From: an uncultured Lewinella sp.
Lineage (GTDB): Bacteria > Bacteroidota > Bacteroidia > Chitinophagales > Saprospiraceae
Assembly: GCA_913057785.1 (NCBI GenBank)
Contig: CAJXPD010000045.1
Location: forward strand, 1 to 47,377
Length of the DNA stretch: 47,377 nt
Direction of reading: 5' to 3'
Shown here piece by piece: positions 1-9,196 of this stretch (its first letter is position 1; every line of letters begins with the position of its first letter). Made by a program: the position numbers and the translations under genes. The notes below the pieces were generated by a model. It searched no databases, was not told the DNA's origin, and saw nothing but the letters and a program-made list of their open reading frames with translations.

Positions 1-1267
1 CCGTGCGATCAACTTAGCAGAAGTAGAACATGTCGGTAAAAGTTGGGCTTTGCAATTGAAAGGAGCCGGGGAAACGCCCTATTCTAGAAGAGCTGACGGT
101 TTGGCTGTTCTAAGGTCGTCCATTCGGGAACATTTATGCAGTGAGGCGATGCATCACTTAGGCGTTCCGACGACACGCTCCCTTTCCCTCATCCTGACAG
201 GGGATCAGGTCCTCCGAGATATTATGTATGACGGCAATGCTGCCTATGAAAAAGGGGCTGTCGTGTGCCGAGTATCACCTAGTTTTATCCGTTTCGGAAA
301 TTTCCAGATTTTCACCAGTAGAGGAGATATCGAAAATCTCAGAAAATTGACGGACTTTACGATTAAACACCATTTTCCGTCAATCCAAGCCGAGGGCAAA
401 CAAGCGTATATCGAATTCTACCGAAAAGTGGCCCAACAGACCTTAGAAATGATCGTACATTGGCAGCGTGTGGGCTTCGTTCATGGGGTCATGAATACCG
501 ATAATATGTCTATCCTTGGTCTGACTATAGACTATGGCCCATATGGCTGGCTGGAAGGCTATGATCCAGACTGGACTCCAAATACGACTGATCGACAATC
601 TAGACGTTATCGTTTCGGCCAACAAGCCGGAGTGGCTGCCTGGAATCTTATGCAACTTGGAAATGCCATCTATCCCTTGGTAGAAGATGTAGAACCATTC
701 AATGAGGTATTGCAGGCTTTTCAGAAAAACTACCGAAGGGCGTACCTGGAAATGATGGGACAAAAACTGGGATTGACTGGAACTCCTGCTGCCTTCCAAG
801 ATCTTGTCCAAAGTTTAGAAACAAATCTCCAGCTGACAGAAACCGATATGACCATTTTCTTCAGAAATTTGGCTGATTTCAAAAGAGATGAGGAGGAATC
901 TGCCAACAATTGGTTTGATCTAATAGAGGAGGCCTTTTACAAAAAAGAGGAGGTAAAGGAATCTGTTTACGAAAAATGGCAAAGCTGGTTTAATCAATAT
1001 CATAGAATACTACAGCAAGAACCAAACACAGACCCCGAACGGAAAGAAAGCATGAATCAAGTGAATCCCAAATATGTGCTGCGTAACTATATGGCTCAGC
1101 TCGCCATCGACGCTGCTGATCAAGGCGATTACACGCTTGTGAAAGAACTGCACGAATTGCTAAAGCAGCCTTATGCGGAACAAAGTACTCAGGGAAAATG
1201 GTTTGCTAAGCGTCCGGAATGGGCGCGCCACAAGGTGGGTTGTTCTATGCTTTCCTGTAGCTCCTAA
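1..1267 (+). CDS. selO: SelO-family protein adenylyltransferase, 5' end missing
   Basis: This is the C-terminal 421 codons or so of a SelO (YdiU, UPF0061) pseudokinase, which transfers AMP from ATP to hydroxyl side chains of target proteins and is tied to redox stress. The reading frame is open from base 2, so the gene starts before the window; the internal TTG at 50 is not the real start. Family hallmarks seen are the glycine-rich stretch LKGAGETPYSRRADG (about 56-100), the catalytic/metal motif HGVMNTDN followed by DYGPYGW (about 479-552) and the terminal Cys-Ser-Ser. In eukaryotic SelO the residue at that Cys is selenocysteine; here it is an ordinary Cys. SelO proteins are usually around 500 residues, so roughly 90 are missing. 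A terminator follows directly, so it is probably the last gene of its transcript. Identification is firm. Confidence 0.95.
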   Translation, partial: RAINLAEVEHVGKSWALQLKGAGETPYSRRADGLAVLRSSIREHLCSEAMHHLGVPTTRSLSLILTGDQVLRDIMYDGNAAYEKGAVVCRVSPSFIRFGNFQIFTSRGDIENLRKLTDFTIKHHFPSIQAEGKQAYIEFYRKVAQQTLEMIVHWQRVGFVHGVMNTDNMSILGLTIDYGPYGWLEGYDPDWTPNTTDRQSRRYRFGQQAGVAAWNLMQLGNAIYPLVEDVEPFNEVLQAFQKNYRRAYLEMMGQKLGLTGTPAAFQDLVQSLETNLQLTETDMTIFFRNLADFKRDEEESANNWFDLIEEAFYKKEEVKESVYEKWQSWFNQYHRILQQEPNTDPERKESMNQVNPKYVLRNYMAQLAIDAADQGDYTLVKELHELLKQPYAEQSTQGKWFAKRPEWARHKVGCSMLSCSS

Positions 1268-1348
1268 GCTCAATAAACCGATCTGCTAAGCCCTTAAAAA
1301 TCAGAGCTATTCTGATAAATTGGGAATATTTACTATTTTGACTCACGC

Positions 1349-1389
1349 AACTGGTTCGATGGGAGTGCACCGAACCAGTTTTTATTTTG
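1349..1389 (+). terminator. Rho-independent terminator after selO
   Basis: A perfect 10-bp inverted repeat, AACTGGTTCG at 1349-1358 and CGAACCAGTT at 1371-1380, encloses a 12-nt loop and runs into a T-rich tract (TTTATTTTG). It lies about 80 nt after the selO stop and just before the SulP start, so it should separate the two transcripts. This is the most convincing terminator in the window. Confidence 0.85.
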
Positions 1390-1413
1390 TTTAACATTGT
1401 GGCATACAAGTAG

Positions 1414-3627
1414 ATGGAAATTACACCCAAAAAAGGTTTTCAAGGGTTAATTGAAAATTGGCAGAGCGATTTAATAGCAGCAGTAAGTGTTGCACTGATA
1501 GCCTTACCGCTTTCTCTAGGTATAGCATTAGCAGCAGGAGCCCCACCGATGGCGGGGATTATCTCGGCAGTCGTGGGAGGATTTGTGACCACGCTCTACC
1601 GAGGAGGACATATCGCCGTGAATGGTCCGGCAAAGGGCGTCATTGCTGTAATTCTGGGTGGAATTGCCATCATGGAAGATGGCTCCGGACAAACCTTCAA
1701 CTATGTTTTAGCAGCCGTAGTGGTTTCTGGGGCTATTCAGGTGGTTCTGGGTTTGTTGAAGCTAGGACGCTTTGCCGATATCTTCCATTCTTCGGTCATT
1801 CATGGCCTACTGGCAGCCATTGGTATCATCATATTTGCTAAGCAAATCCATGTCTCCTTGGGCACTCATTCCGAGAGTCATAGCATAGTGGAAAACTTAA
1901 TTGATGCCGTTAAGTTTTTACCCCATGCTAATCCTTTTGTAGTTATCATATCAGGTGTGGGCCTACTCTTATTGCTTTTTCACTCAAAAATCAGCTATAA
2001 GTTTTTCCATTTACTCCCTACGCCAATGTGGGTCATCGCACTATCGATCCCGTTCGCCTATTTCTTTAATTTCTTTGAAAAGCACGATATGTCCTTCTTT
2101 GGTCACCCCTTTGAGGTGGGACCAGCGTTACTTTTGGATATTCCGGATAGCATACTGGAGTCGATTATGTACCCCAACTTTGGTAAGATTCATACGATTG
2201 AGTTTTGGACCACAGTATTTTCCATTTTAATGATTACCAGTATTGAGTCCCTAGCCATTGCTAAGGCCATCGATAAGATTGATCCTTACAAAAGGAAGAC
2301 CGATCTCAACAAGGATTTGACGGGGATTGGCCTGAGTACCATGGTAGCGGGATTCCTTGGTGGTTTACCGATCATTGCTGTGATTATTAGAAGTACAGTC
2401 AATGTTCACAATGGCGCCAAAACTAAGTGGTCCAACATGTACCAAGGGCTATTGCTTCTGATTTTTATCGTAGTGCTCAGTCCCATCATGCAACAGGTAC
2501 CACTCTGTGCTTTTGCCATCTTGCTGGTGTATACAGGATTTAAATTAGCCTCCCCTACCGTCTTCAAACAAGTATATAGCCATGGAGTAGAACAACTTAT
2601 CTTCTTTGTGGGAACGATGGTTTTGACACTGTACACCAATCTTTTGATTGGACTTTTTGGAGGATTGCTATTGGTTTTAATCAGCCATTTGCTACTCGCC
2701 AAGGTCTCGATTCCCAGATTTTTCAGAATGGTCTTCAGGCCCGGCTCCAATTTACTGATGAAGCCAGATGGTAGTTATGAACTCAAGATCCGAGGGATAG
2801 CTAATTTCTTGGGCATCCTAAATATCAATAAGCTCGTGGCCCAAATTCCTAACGGAGCCAATGCTACCATAGATTTATCGGAAACACGCTTGGTTGGCTT
2901 CACCGTGATGGAAGATCTCCATGATTTCCAGAAGATCCATCAGCAAAATACGGGAGGAAAGGTGCAGATAACTGGTTTAGATAGTCATATTTCTTCCACC
3001 AATCATAAACTAGCTACCAAGATCCAGGTCGATCCAGTAGAACCTCTGACTAGAAGACAAAGTAAGCTGAAGGAAATGGCCGATAGTTACGGTTGGAATT
3101 TCCAAACTGAACCGGTAGAAGATTTGGAATACTTCCAATCCTTCTATTTCTTCAAAACGCGTCCTATTGAGGCTGAATCCAATTGTATCTCAGATATGGA
3201 TAAGGACATGCATTTGGAGTTAATCGATGTCACCTTTGAAGAAGGATCAGATATCCTGCCAGAAGAGTACGACACCACGGTGGGCTTGCTCAAACTCCCG
3301 TTCCCAATTCCGAAATTCACCATCGAAAAGAAAGACTTCCTAGAACGTGTATTGCATTTATCTGAGCATAAGGACATTGATTTTACCCTCTACAACAATT
3401 TCCCGAAGGACTATATAGTCAAGGTTGAAGATGTAGAGGCTATGGATAAATTCCTTACGGACAGGCTCAAAGTGCTGATCGAAATCAGTGGCCTACACCA
3501 CTTGGAAAGCAACGGGGAAGCCATTTTAATCTTTAGCAACAACTTCCAGTTGGCTCAGATTAAGGAATATGCCAAAATGATCCAGTTCGCTGAGAACTTT
3601 AAATCCATGATTAAGGAGAAAAAGTAG
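1414..3627 (+). CDS. SulP-family inorganic anion transporter with STAS domain and long C-terminal extension
   Basis: A 737-residue inner-membrane transporter of the SulP (SLC26) family, which carries sulfate, bicarbonate or related anions. Residues 1 to about 430 form the hydrophobic transport core, opening with the family signature (SDLIAAVSVALIALPLSLG and then GAPPMAGIISAVVGG). A STAS domain follows at about 445-545, with the core IDLSETRLVGFTVMEDL. The remaining 190 or so residues are soluble and do not match anything I know; most bacterial SulP proteins end soon after STAS. Some Bacteroidota SulP genes sit beside carbonic anhydrase and act as bicarbonate transporters, but no such gene is here, so the substrate stays open. 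The ATG at 1414 lies 25 nt after the selO terminator and has no visible ribosome binding site. It converges on the permease gene. Confidence 0.88.
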   Translation: MEITPKKGFQGLIENWQSDLIAAVSVALIALPLSLGIALAAGAPPMAGIISAVVGGFVTTLYRGGHIAVNGPAKGVIAVILGGIAIMEDGSGQTFNYVLAAVVVSGAIQVVLGLLKLGRFADIFHSSVIHGLLAAIGIIIFAKQIHVSLGTHSESHSIVENLIDAVKFLPHANPFVVIISGVGLLLLLFHSKISYKFFHLLPTPMWVIALSIPFAYFFNFFEKHDMSFFGHPFEVGPALLLDIPDSILESIMYPNFGKIHTIEFWTTVFSILMITSIESLAIAKAIDKIDPYKRKTDLNKDLTGIGLSTMVAGFLGGLPIIAVIIRSTVNVHNGAKTKWSNMYQGLLLLIFIVVLSPIMQQVPLCAFAILLVYTGFKLASPTVFKQVYSHGVEQLIFFVGTMVLTLYTNLLIGLFGGLLLVLISHLLLAKVSIPRFFRMVFRPGSNLLMKPDGSYELKIRGIANFLGILNINKLVAQIPNGANATIDLSETRLVGFTVMEDLHDFQKIHQQNTGGKVQITGLDSHISSTNHKLATKIQVDPVEPLTRRQSKLKEMADSYGWNFQTEPVEDLEYFQSFYFFKTRPIEAESNCISDMDKDMHLELIDVTFEEGSDILPEEYDTTVGLLKLPFPIPKFTIEKKDFLERVLHLSEHKDIDFTLYNNFPKDYIVKVEDVEAMDKFLTDRLKVLIEISGLHHLESNGEAILIFSNNFQLAQIKEYAKMIQFAENFKSMIKEKK

Positions 3628-3676
3628 TCCCGGAGGCAATCTGTTGGAGCTACTGTATCAATGACTTACTTCTCGC

Positions 3677-6088
3677 CTACTCCTCACGCCGCAAAGAGGC
3701 AACAGGGGAAGCAGAGGCCGTTTGATACGTTTGCCCGCCTAGCGTGATCCCGGCAATTAAGAAAGCTGCCAAGCCAGCCATCAGATAGGCTAGTCCGTTT
3801 TCAGGAACTCGATAGGCGTAATTATCTAGGTAACTGTTTATCCCCCACCAAGCAATTGGACAGGCCAATAGAAAGGCCACCACTATAATTCTCATAAAAC
3901 GTTTTAGCAGAAGAAACATGATCTGTACTGTGGAAGCTCCATTCACCTTTCTTATACCAATTTCCTTAAAGCGCTGTTGTACCTCAAAAAGGGAAATGCT
4001 AAAAAGCCCTAGTGCTGAAATGATCAAACCCACAAAAGTAAACAAGGAATAAATTGAGGCTATACGCTGATCTTCCTGATACATTTCCTTCACCTCTTCT
4101 TCAAAATAACGATAGGAAAAATTCTCCCCGGGATTTGCTTCCTTATGTAGCTCCTGCAAGAAGGCTAAGGCTTCTTCATCCTCACCTTCAGCTACCTGCA
4201 TCATATAGCCAGAGTCCTCTCGATCGTCGTGATAATACATCACTAAAGGTGCCATAGGATGAGAAAGGTGTTGGAAATAAAAGTCTTTAATCACGCCAAT
4301 GACTCGGAACGGAGATCTCTCTGCTCCCCAATAGGAATTCGCTAATCTCGCCTCTGTAAGGTCTTTAAATCCGAAGTAATGCATGGCACGTTCGTTGATA
4401 ACCACCTTCTCTTCTCTACTCCGATCTTTCTCTACATCAAAAAAACGACCATGTAGTACTTCAAAACCAAATAGGTCTTTGATATTAGGAGTTATCGACA
4501 TGCCATGAACCGTTTGATATTCGCCTCCATCCATATTCTTCCACGGCATTTCATACGTATTGAGCGGTGTATCGCCAAAGGATAGCTTTGTCAGATGGGG
4601 ATTGGCTTCAATCTCATTCACCACCCGACTTACCACGATATCGGCTTTAGCTTGGGCTTTCTCTCGTTTGGCTTGGTAATCCCTCCAATCCTCTTCTTCT
4701 TGAGTGTCCGGAAAGGGTATATTGTTTACCTCTTCTTGAAAATCAAATCCAGCTCTAATGATATGTTGACGTTCAATTCCTAAATCTCGATTCAACATAA
4801 ACTTCGTTTGCCGATGGAAGGATAAGGCTGCAATGAGCAGTATGATTGAGATCCCGAATTGGATGCCAATTACCCATTTGCGAAAATCGGTACGCTTTAA
4901 ACCGCTGAACTTTCCTTGCAGCAAAGTGATAGAGGTAAGTTTTGGAATTCGGAGTATGGGATACACGGATAGAACAAACGTAAGGAGTAAAATTAACAGG
5001 AGTGCAAGCCCCAGATCTTCCGGAAAATGAAGCGCAATGGGTTTATTCGTAAAACTTTGCAACCAGGGTGTGAAATACAGAATCAAGATGCCGGCTAGCC
5101 AAACGGCTAAAGCACTGCTTATGAAATTCTGTAACAAGATTTCTATACTAATCTCTCTACGTGCCGCGCCAAACACCTTCTTCACCCCAAATACTTTAGA
5201 CTGACGGATCAGCAAAGCAAGGAAGATATTTACGTAGTTAAATAAAGAAATACCTAGGATCAAGCTTGCAGCTAGCAGCAGTATATAGACGTTTCTCAAA
5301 TTTCCTTTTTTCAAAATATCAGCTGACATGATCGAGGTATTGAAATACAAATCGGCAAAGGGAACATATTTGATACTGCTCTCGGGGAACTGCGGGTGAT
5401 CTCTACCTGCGTGCTCCAAGGTGGCATTTAATGCTTCGATATTGGCTCCCTTGTTGAGCAGGATAAATTCAAGGCCAATTCTGCTCCAATTTGACTTGGA
5501 ATGATATGGAACCAGTACTTCAAAATCCAAACTGCTGTTTTTTGGCAAATCAGCTAGTAAGCCTGCCACCTGAAAGCTTTCTCCTCTAAACTGGATTTCC
5601 TTTCCCATTGGATCCTGCTCACCAAAGAGCTTTTGAGCTAAGGTAGGTTTGAGCAGTATGTTTTGCGGGTTGTGCAGAACCTTGAAAGCATCACCGGAGA
5701 TCAGCGATACCTTAAAAACTTCCAGGAAAGTGCTATCTACGACTAGTACATTGGCGGCAAGGGCTTCTTGTTGATGTTCTATTTTCTCATTGTTAAACTG
5801 GATGATTCTGCTGTGTTGCCGAATCTCAGGAAATGTGCTATAATCTACGTTGAAGAACAAGGAAGGGGTTATGACTTGCGGCTGGCTTAAGGGCGTACCC
5901 TTAATAGTAGCTAAGTAAAGCTCATCTATACCTTCGTGGAACCGGTCCGTGGTCCACTCAAATTGCCCGTACTTGAAGAGGAACAAAGAGCAACTCAAAC
6001 CCAAGGTGAGCCCCAGGATATTCAAAAAAGAGTGCGGGCGGGCAGCAATGATGTTTCTAAAGGCTTCTCGGAAATAAAATTTGAACAT
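3677..6088 (-). CDS. ABC transporter permease with duplicated MacB-like periplasmic and FtsX domains
   Basis: Inner-membrane permease of the MacB/FtsX type, about 803 residues from the chosen start. The order is N-terminal membrane helix, MacB-like periplasmic domain, three FtsX helices (around ILLLAASLILGISLFNYVN), a further helix, a second periplasmic domain, and a final FtsX set with IGIRKVNGAS near the end. This duplicated form is common in Bacteroidota, where it is annotated as an export or stress-response permease. I chose the start at 6088 because the protein then opens MFKFYFREAFRNI, the usual beginning of the family; upstream in-frame ATGs lie at 6115 and 6166. No ABC ATPase is encoded nearby, so it must borrow one or act without it. 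It is divergent from an NtrC-type regulator and kinase that probably control it. Confidence 0.88.
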   Translation of the reverse strand: MFKFYFREAFRNIIAARPHSFLNILGLTLGLSCSLFLFKYGQFEWTTDRFHEGIDELYLATIKGTPLSQPQVITPSLFFNVDYSTFPEIRQHSRIIQFNNEKIEHQQEALAANVLVVDSTFLEVFKVSLISGDAFKVLHNPQNILLKPTLAQKLFGEQDPMGKEIQFRGESFQVAGLLADLPKNSSLDFEVLVPYHSKSNWSRIGLEFILLNKGANIEALNATLEHAGRDHPQFPESSIKYVPFADLYFNTSIMSADILKKGNLRNVYILLLAASLILGISLFNYVNIFLALLIRQSKVFGVKKVFGAARREISIEILLQNFISSALAVWLAGILILYFTPWLQSFTNKPIALHFPEDLGLALLLILLLTFVLSVYPILRIPKLTSITLLQGKFSGLKRTDFRKWVIGIQFGISIILLIAALSFHRQTKFMLNRDLGIERQHIIRAGFDFQEEVNNIPFPDTQEEEDWRDYQAKREKAQAKADIVVSRVVNEIEANPHLTKLSFGDTPLNTYEMPWKNMDGGEYQTVHGMSITPNIKDLFGFEVLHGRFFDVEKDRSREEKVVINERAMHYFGFKDLTEARLANSYWGAERSPFRVIGVIKDFYFQHLSHPMAPLVMYYHDDREDSGYMMQVAEGEDEEALAFLQELHKEANPGENFSYRYFEEEVKEMYQEDQRIASIYSLFTFVGLIISALGLFSISLFEVQQRFKEIGIRKVNGASTVQIMFLLLKRFMRIIVVAFLLACPIAWWGINSYLDNYAYRVPENGLAYLMAGLAAFLIAGITLGGQTYQTASASPVASLRREE

Positions 6089-6310
6089 TTGATCCTGATT
6101 TAAGGTGAAGGACATGTTTTCCAAAGCAATCCTATCCTTACTATCCAAAGCCAATGCCAGTCCCAACCTTCAACGCTATATCTTCTCGATAATTGAAAAC
6201 TTCAACTCCCTATCAATTCACACAAAACACTTATAATCAATTAATTAAAAATAAACTTACAAGATATTGGATATATACAATCAAACACTTTATTTGCAAT
6301 TTTACAATTT

Positions 6311-6342
6311 CAAATTTATCAGATCTCCGAAATTTCGTCAAA
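6311..6342 (-). promoter_or_regulatory. Bacteroidota-type promoter for the permease gene
   Basis: Read on the minus strand there is TTTG (6342-6339), a 20-bp spacer, then TAAATTTG (6318-6311). This matches the Bacteroidota primary-sigma pattern TTTG, 19-21 bp, TAnnTTTG. It would start RNA near 6304, leaving a leader of about 215 nt to the chosen start or 140 nt to the ATG at 6166. The spacer contains a 10-bp palindrome CGAAATTTCG (6328-6337), a possible operator. It is a pattern match, not a mapped start. Confidence 0.45.
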
Positions 6343-6356
6343 ATCTTGGACAGATC

Positions 6357-6377
6357 AGTGTCTAATTTTTTGACACT
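6357..6377. promoter_or_regulatory. Inverted repeat upstream of the permease promoter
   Basis: AGTGTC (6357-6362) and GACACT (6372-6377) flank a 9-nt T-rich centre. It lies about 55-75 bp upstream of the predicted permease start and about 45 bp before the regulator start codon. A dyad here suits an activator site or autoregulation by the neighbouring NtrC-type regulator. A second small palindrome, TGGTAACCA, sits at 6405-6413 directly before the regulator ATG. Confidence 0.3.
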
Positions 6378-6420
6378 CACTTTCAGATTAACTTTATCTT
6401 ACCGTGGTAACCAGAGTCGG

Positions 6421-7779
6421 ATGGCTATCAAGAAGAATCACTTGTTATTAATCGATGATGATCGTGCCACAGTTAGGGCATTGCAACTCTTATTGGGAGA
6501 GCGCTATCAGTCCGTGAGTATCTGTACCCATCCTGAACGAATCCCGGAATTACTGGCTGAACGGACCTACGATGCAGTGCTATTGGATATGAATTTCAGA
6601 CCCGGCGCTCGCTCCGGAAATGAAGGATTGTACTGGCTGAAGAGGATCCGGGAAACTGACCCCGATGTCGGCATTGTACTAATGACAGCCTATGGTGAGA
6701 TCGAGTTAGCCGTTCAGGGTATGAAGATCGGAGCCATTGATTTTTTGCAGAAGCCCTGGGATAATGATCGGCTCTACGCTAGTTTGCACTCTGCCGTGCA
6801 AGTCACAAATTCTCGCCGAAAAGCCAAAGGCAATTTAGGGGAAGAGGATGCAGGCTTCTCGACTGAAAAAATGGTGTTGGGAAAATCCCCGGCTATGCAG
6901 CAAGTTGTAGAGGTGGTGGCAAAAGTAGCGAACACAGATGCCAATATCTTACTAACAGGGGAGCATGGAACCGGTAAGTCCATGATAGCCAGAGAGATTC
7001 ATCGAGAATCCAAAAGAAGGAATCGCCCGTTCATAAGTGTTGATCTTGGCGCCATCGCCGAATCCTTATTTGAAAGCGAACTGTTTGGTCACACGAAGCA
7101 TGCCTTCACCGGAGCGGTGAAGGAGCGAGTTGGCAAGTTTGAGCAGGCTGACGGTGGAACCTTATTCTTAGATGAGATCAGTAATCTTTCTCCAACCCTA
7201 CAAGCTAAACTGCTAGTGGCGCTGGAAAATCGATCGATCACCCGCCTCGGAGCCTCGAAGGCTAAATCCATCGATATTCGGCTGATTACAGCGACCAATA
7301 GACATCCCAATACACTACTCAAAAAAGGGACTTTTCGGGAAGATTTATTGTATCGAATAAACACCGTACAATTAGAACTTCCCCCTTTAAGAGAACGCGG
7401 AGATGATCTATTTCTTTATGCGGCTCATTACCTGGAACAGTTCGGCAAAAAATATAGTAAGCCTGGGCTTTACCTTAGCGCTGAGAGCAAACGCGCCATG
7501 CAGCTGTACCGATGGCCTGGGAATGTCCGGGAACTCAGAAATGTAATCGAAAGAGCATTGATAATGAGTGATACTAAGACGCTGCAGCCCAATGCTTTGA
7601 ACTTTCAGGAGACAAGTCTACTGGAAGAAGAAGAGGTTGCTTTTACCATTGAAGAAATGGAGCGGCAAATGATCCGTAAAGCCATAGAACAACATCAAGG
7701 AAACCTGAGTGCAGCAGCGGAACAACTGGGAATCTCTCGGCAAACCCTCTATAATAAGATCAAGAAGTATAGCTTGTAA
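6421..7779 (+). CDS. NtrC-family sigma54-dependent response regulator
   Basis: A 452-residue cytoplasmic activator. The receiver domain has the acidic pocket DDD at 12-14, phospho-acceptor D56 (LLDMNF) and K111. The AAA+ domain has Walker A GEHGTGKS at 180-187, Walker B GGTLFLDEI and the arginine-finger stretch FREDLLYRIN. A Fis-type helix-turn-helix closes the protein (NLSAAAEQLGISRQTLYNK). The loop that touches sigma54 reads HAFTGA (227-232) instead of the usual GAFTGA, keeping the Phe-Thr-Gly-Ala core. The frame is open upstream to 6193, but the ATG at 6421 puts the receiver at the normal distance from the N-terminus. The cognate kinase follows 40 nt downstream, and the divergent permease is the likely target. 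Confidence 0.92.
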   Translation: MAIKKNHLLLIDDDRATVRALQLLLGERYQSVSICTHPERIPELLAERTYDAVLLDMNFRPGARSGNEGLYWLKRIRETDPDVGIVLMTAYGEIELAVQGMKIGAIDFLQKPWDNDRLYASLHSAVQVTNSRRKAKGNLGEEDAGFSTEKMVLGKSPAMQQVVEVVAKVANTDANILLTGEHGTGKSMIAREIHRESKRRNRPFISVDLGAIAESLFESELFGHTKHAFTGAVKERVGKFEQADGGTLFLDEISNLSPTLQAKLLVALENRSITRLGASKAKSIDIRLITATNRHPNTLLKKGTFREDLLYRINTVQLELPPLRERGDDLFLYAAHYLEQFGKKYSKPGLYLSAESKRAMQLYRWPGNVRELRNVIERALIMSDTKTLQPNALNFQETSLLEEEEVAFTIEEMERQMIRKAIEQHQGNLSAAAEQLGISRQTLYNKIKKYSL

Positions 7780-7819
7780 AGTTTACACCGAGAACTCCTT
7801 AACCACAGTCTCTAACATT

Positions 7820-9181
7820 ATGTTCAATCGTCAGTTATTTGGAATCATTTTGGGTAATGCCATCCTTATGGGATGTCTATCTCTTTTTGCCGCTTGGACT
7901 TACTATACTTATCAGAACTGGGGCTTATTGAGTTTTCCCTTATCTCTAATCCTATTGCAAGTATTCGGTTTTTCCTACTACCTCAACCGAAGAAATAAAC
8001 AGTTGGCACTTTTTCTAACCTCCATAGAACAAGAAGACACTGCTATTCGCTTCCCGATTGAAGTCAAGGATCAATCTCAACGCCTACTACATACACAGTT
8101 AAATAGGGTGAATCAAATTCTGCAAGACATCAAACTTAAGCATGGAGCGCAAGAGCAGTATTATCACACCCTACTCGATCATGCAGGTACGGGTATTCTG
8201 GCCATAGATGAACAGGGACAGATCCCAACGATTAATCAACGTGCACTGGAACTCATGGGACGACAACACCTGCGGCACTTGGATCAACTAGCGGATGTGG
8301 ACCTTCAATTACACCAAAACATCAAACACATCTCATCCGGTGAAAAACAACTTTTGGCGGTAAAGGTGAAAGACCAATTGGTTCAACTGATGGTCAGTTG
8401 CTCGCATATTGTTAGCTTAGGTAATTCCTATCGATTAGTCACTTTGCAGGACATTCGCAATGAGTTAGATAAAAAAGAATTGGATGCTTGGATTCGACTG
8501 ATTCGGGTCATCACACATGAAATTGCCAATACGGTTGGGCCCGTACTATCCCTATCCAAGGGAATGCAGCAGCATGTAAATCAGCTGCCCAGCAACGATC
8601 ATAGCCACTTTATTCAGGAAGCTCTGAACATCATCACGGAACGAGGGGAGAGTCTTTCCAGTTTTATAGCCAGGTATCGAAAGTTGATGAAGATTCCAAC
8701 ACCCGTTTTGAAAGCCACTAGTCACCAATCGCTGATCGATAAACTAAGCATTCTTGTGCGTCATCAGCTGATCGAAAGTGGGATTCAACTCCGAATTCAT
8801 CAACCAATACCAGAAGTGAAACTATGGGTAGATGAAGGACTTTTCATCCAGGCCTTATTGAACTTGATCAAGAATGCTAGAGAAGCACTAAGTGAAGCTA
8901 AGGAAGGGTGTATCACTTTTCTTCTTAAACTTACTGAAGATCAACATCTGGTATGGGAGATTTCAGATAATGGTCCAGGCTTACCCAGTGAGAATCTGGA
9001 AGACATCTTTGTCCCCTTCTTCACGAATAAGGAGGAGGGATCTGGCATTGGCCTGAACATCGCCCGACAAATTGTACGTCTACATGGAGGCACACTCACC
9101 GGCCTTAATCAGCTCGAAGGAGGGGCTTTGTTTAGAATCGTCCTCCCCCTTCGAACTGAAAAATTACAATCAGCTGAATAA
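7820..9181 (+). CDS. Membrane sensor histidine kinase, partner of the NtrC-type regulator
   Basis: A 453-residue inner-membrane kinase. Two N-terminal membrane helices with almost no periplasmic loop (about residues 7-55) are followed by a PAS-like segment, a HisKA domain with the phosphorylated His at about 233 (ITHEIANTVGPVL), and an HATPase domain with N box NLIKNARE, G1 box DNGPGL and G2 box GSGIGLNIARQIV. The short sensor region suggests it detects a membrane or cytoplasmic cue. The frame stays open into the regulator gene, but the ATG at 7820 gives a proper membrane start. It is cotranscribed with the regulator and ends convergently, 15 nt from the sugar-dehydrogenase gene. Confidence 0.92.
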   Translation: MFNRQLFGIILGNAILMGCLSLFAAWTYYTYQNWGLLSFPLSLILLQVFGFSYYLNRRNKQLALFLTSIEQEDTAIRFPIEVKDQSQRLLHTQLNRVNQILQDIKLKHGAQEQYYHTLLDHAGTGILAIDEQGQIPTINQRALELMGRQHLRHLDQLADVDLQLHQNIKHISSGEKQLLAVKVKDQLVQLMVSCSHIVSLGNSYRLVTLQDIRNELDKKELDAWIRLIRVITHEIANTVGPVLSLSKGMQQHVNQLPSNDHSHFIQEALNIITERGESLSSFIARYRKLMKIPTPVLKATSHQSLIDKLSILVRHQLIESGIQLRIHQPIPEVKLWVDEGLFIQALLNLIKNAREALSEAKEGCITFLLKLTEDQHLVWEISDNGPGLPSENLEDIFVPFFTNKEEGSGIGLNIARQIVRLHGGTLTGLNQLEGGALFRIVLPLRTEKLQSAE

Positions 9182-9196
9182 GACTCATAAATTGCT

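Noticed and set aside
1245-1430. 61-codon minus-strand frame across the selO terminator
   Set aside because: It reads through the terminator hairpin and overlaps coding sequence at both ends; composition is not protein-like.
6089-6166. Sigma54-type -24/-12 site upstream of the permease
   Set aside because: The only GG...GC candidate on the minus strand has 8 bases between the dinucleotides, not 10.
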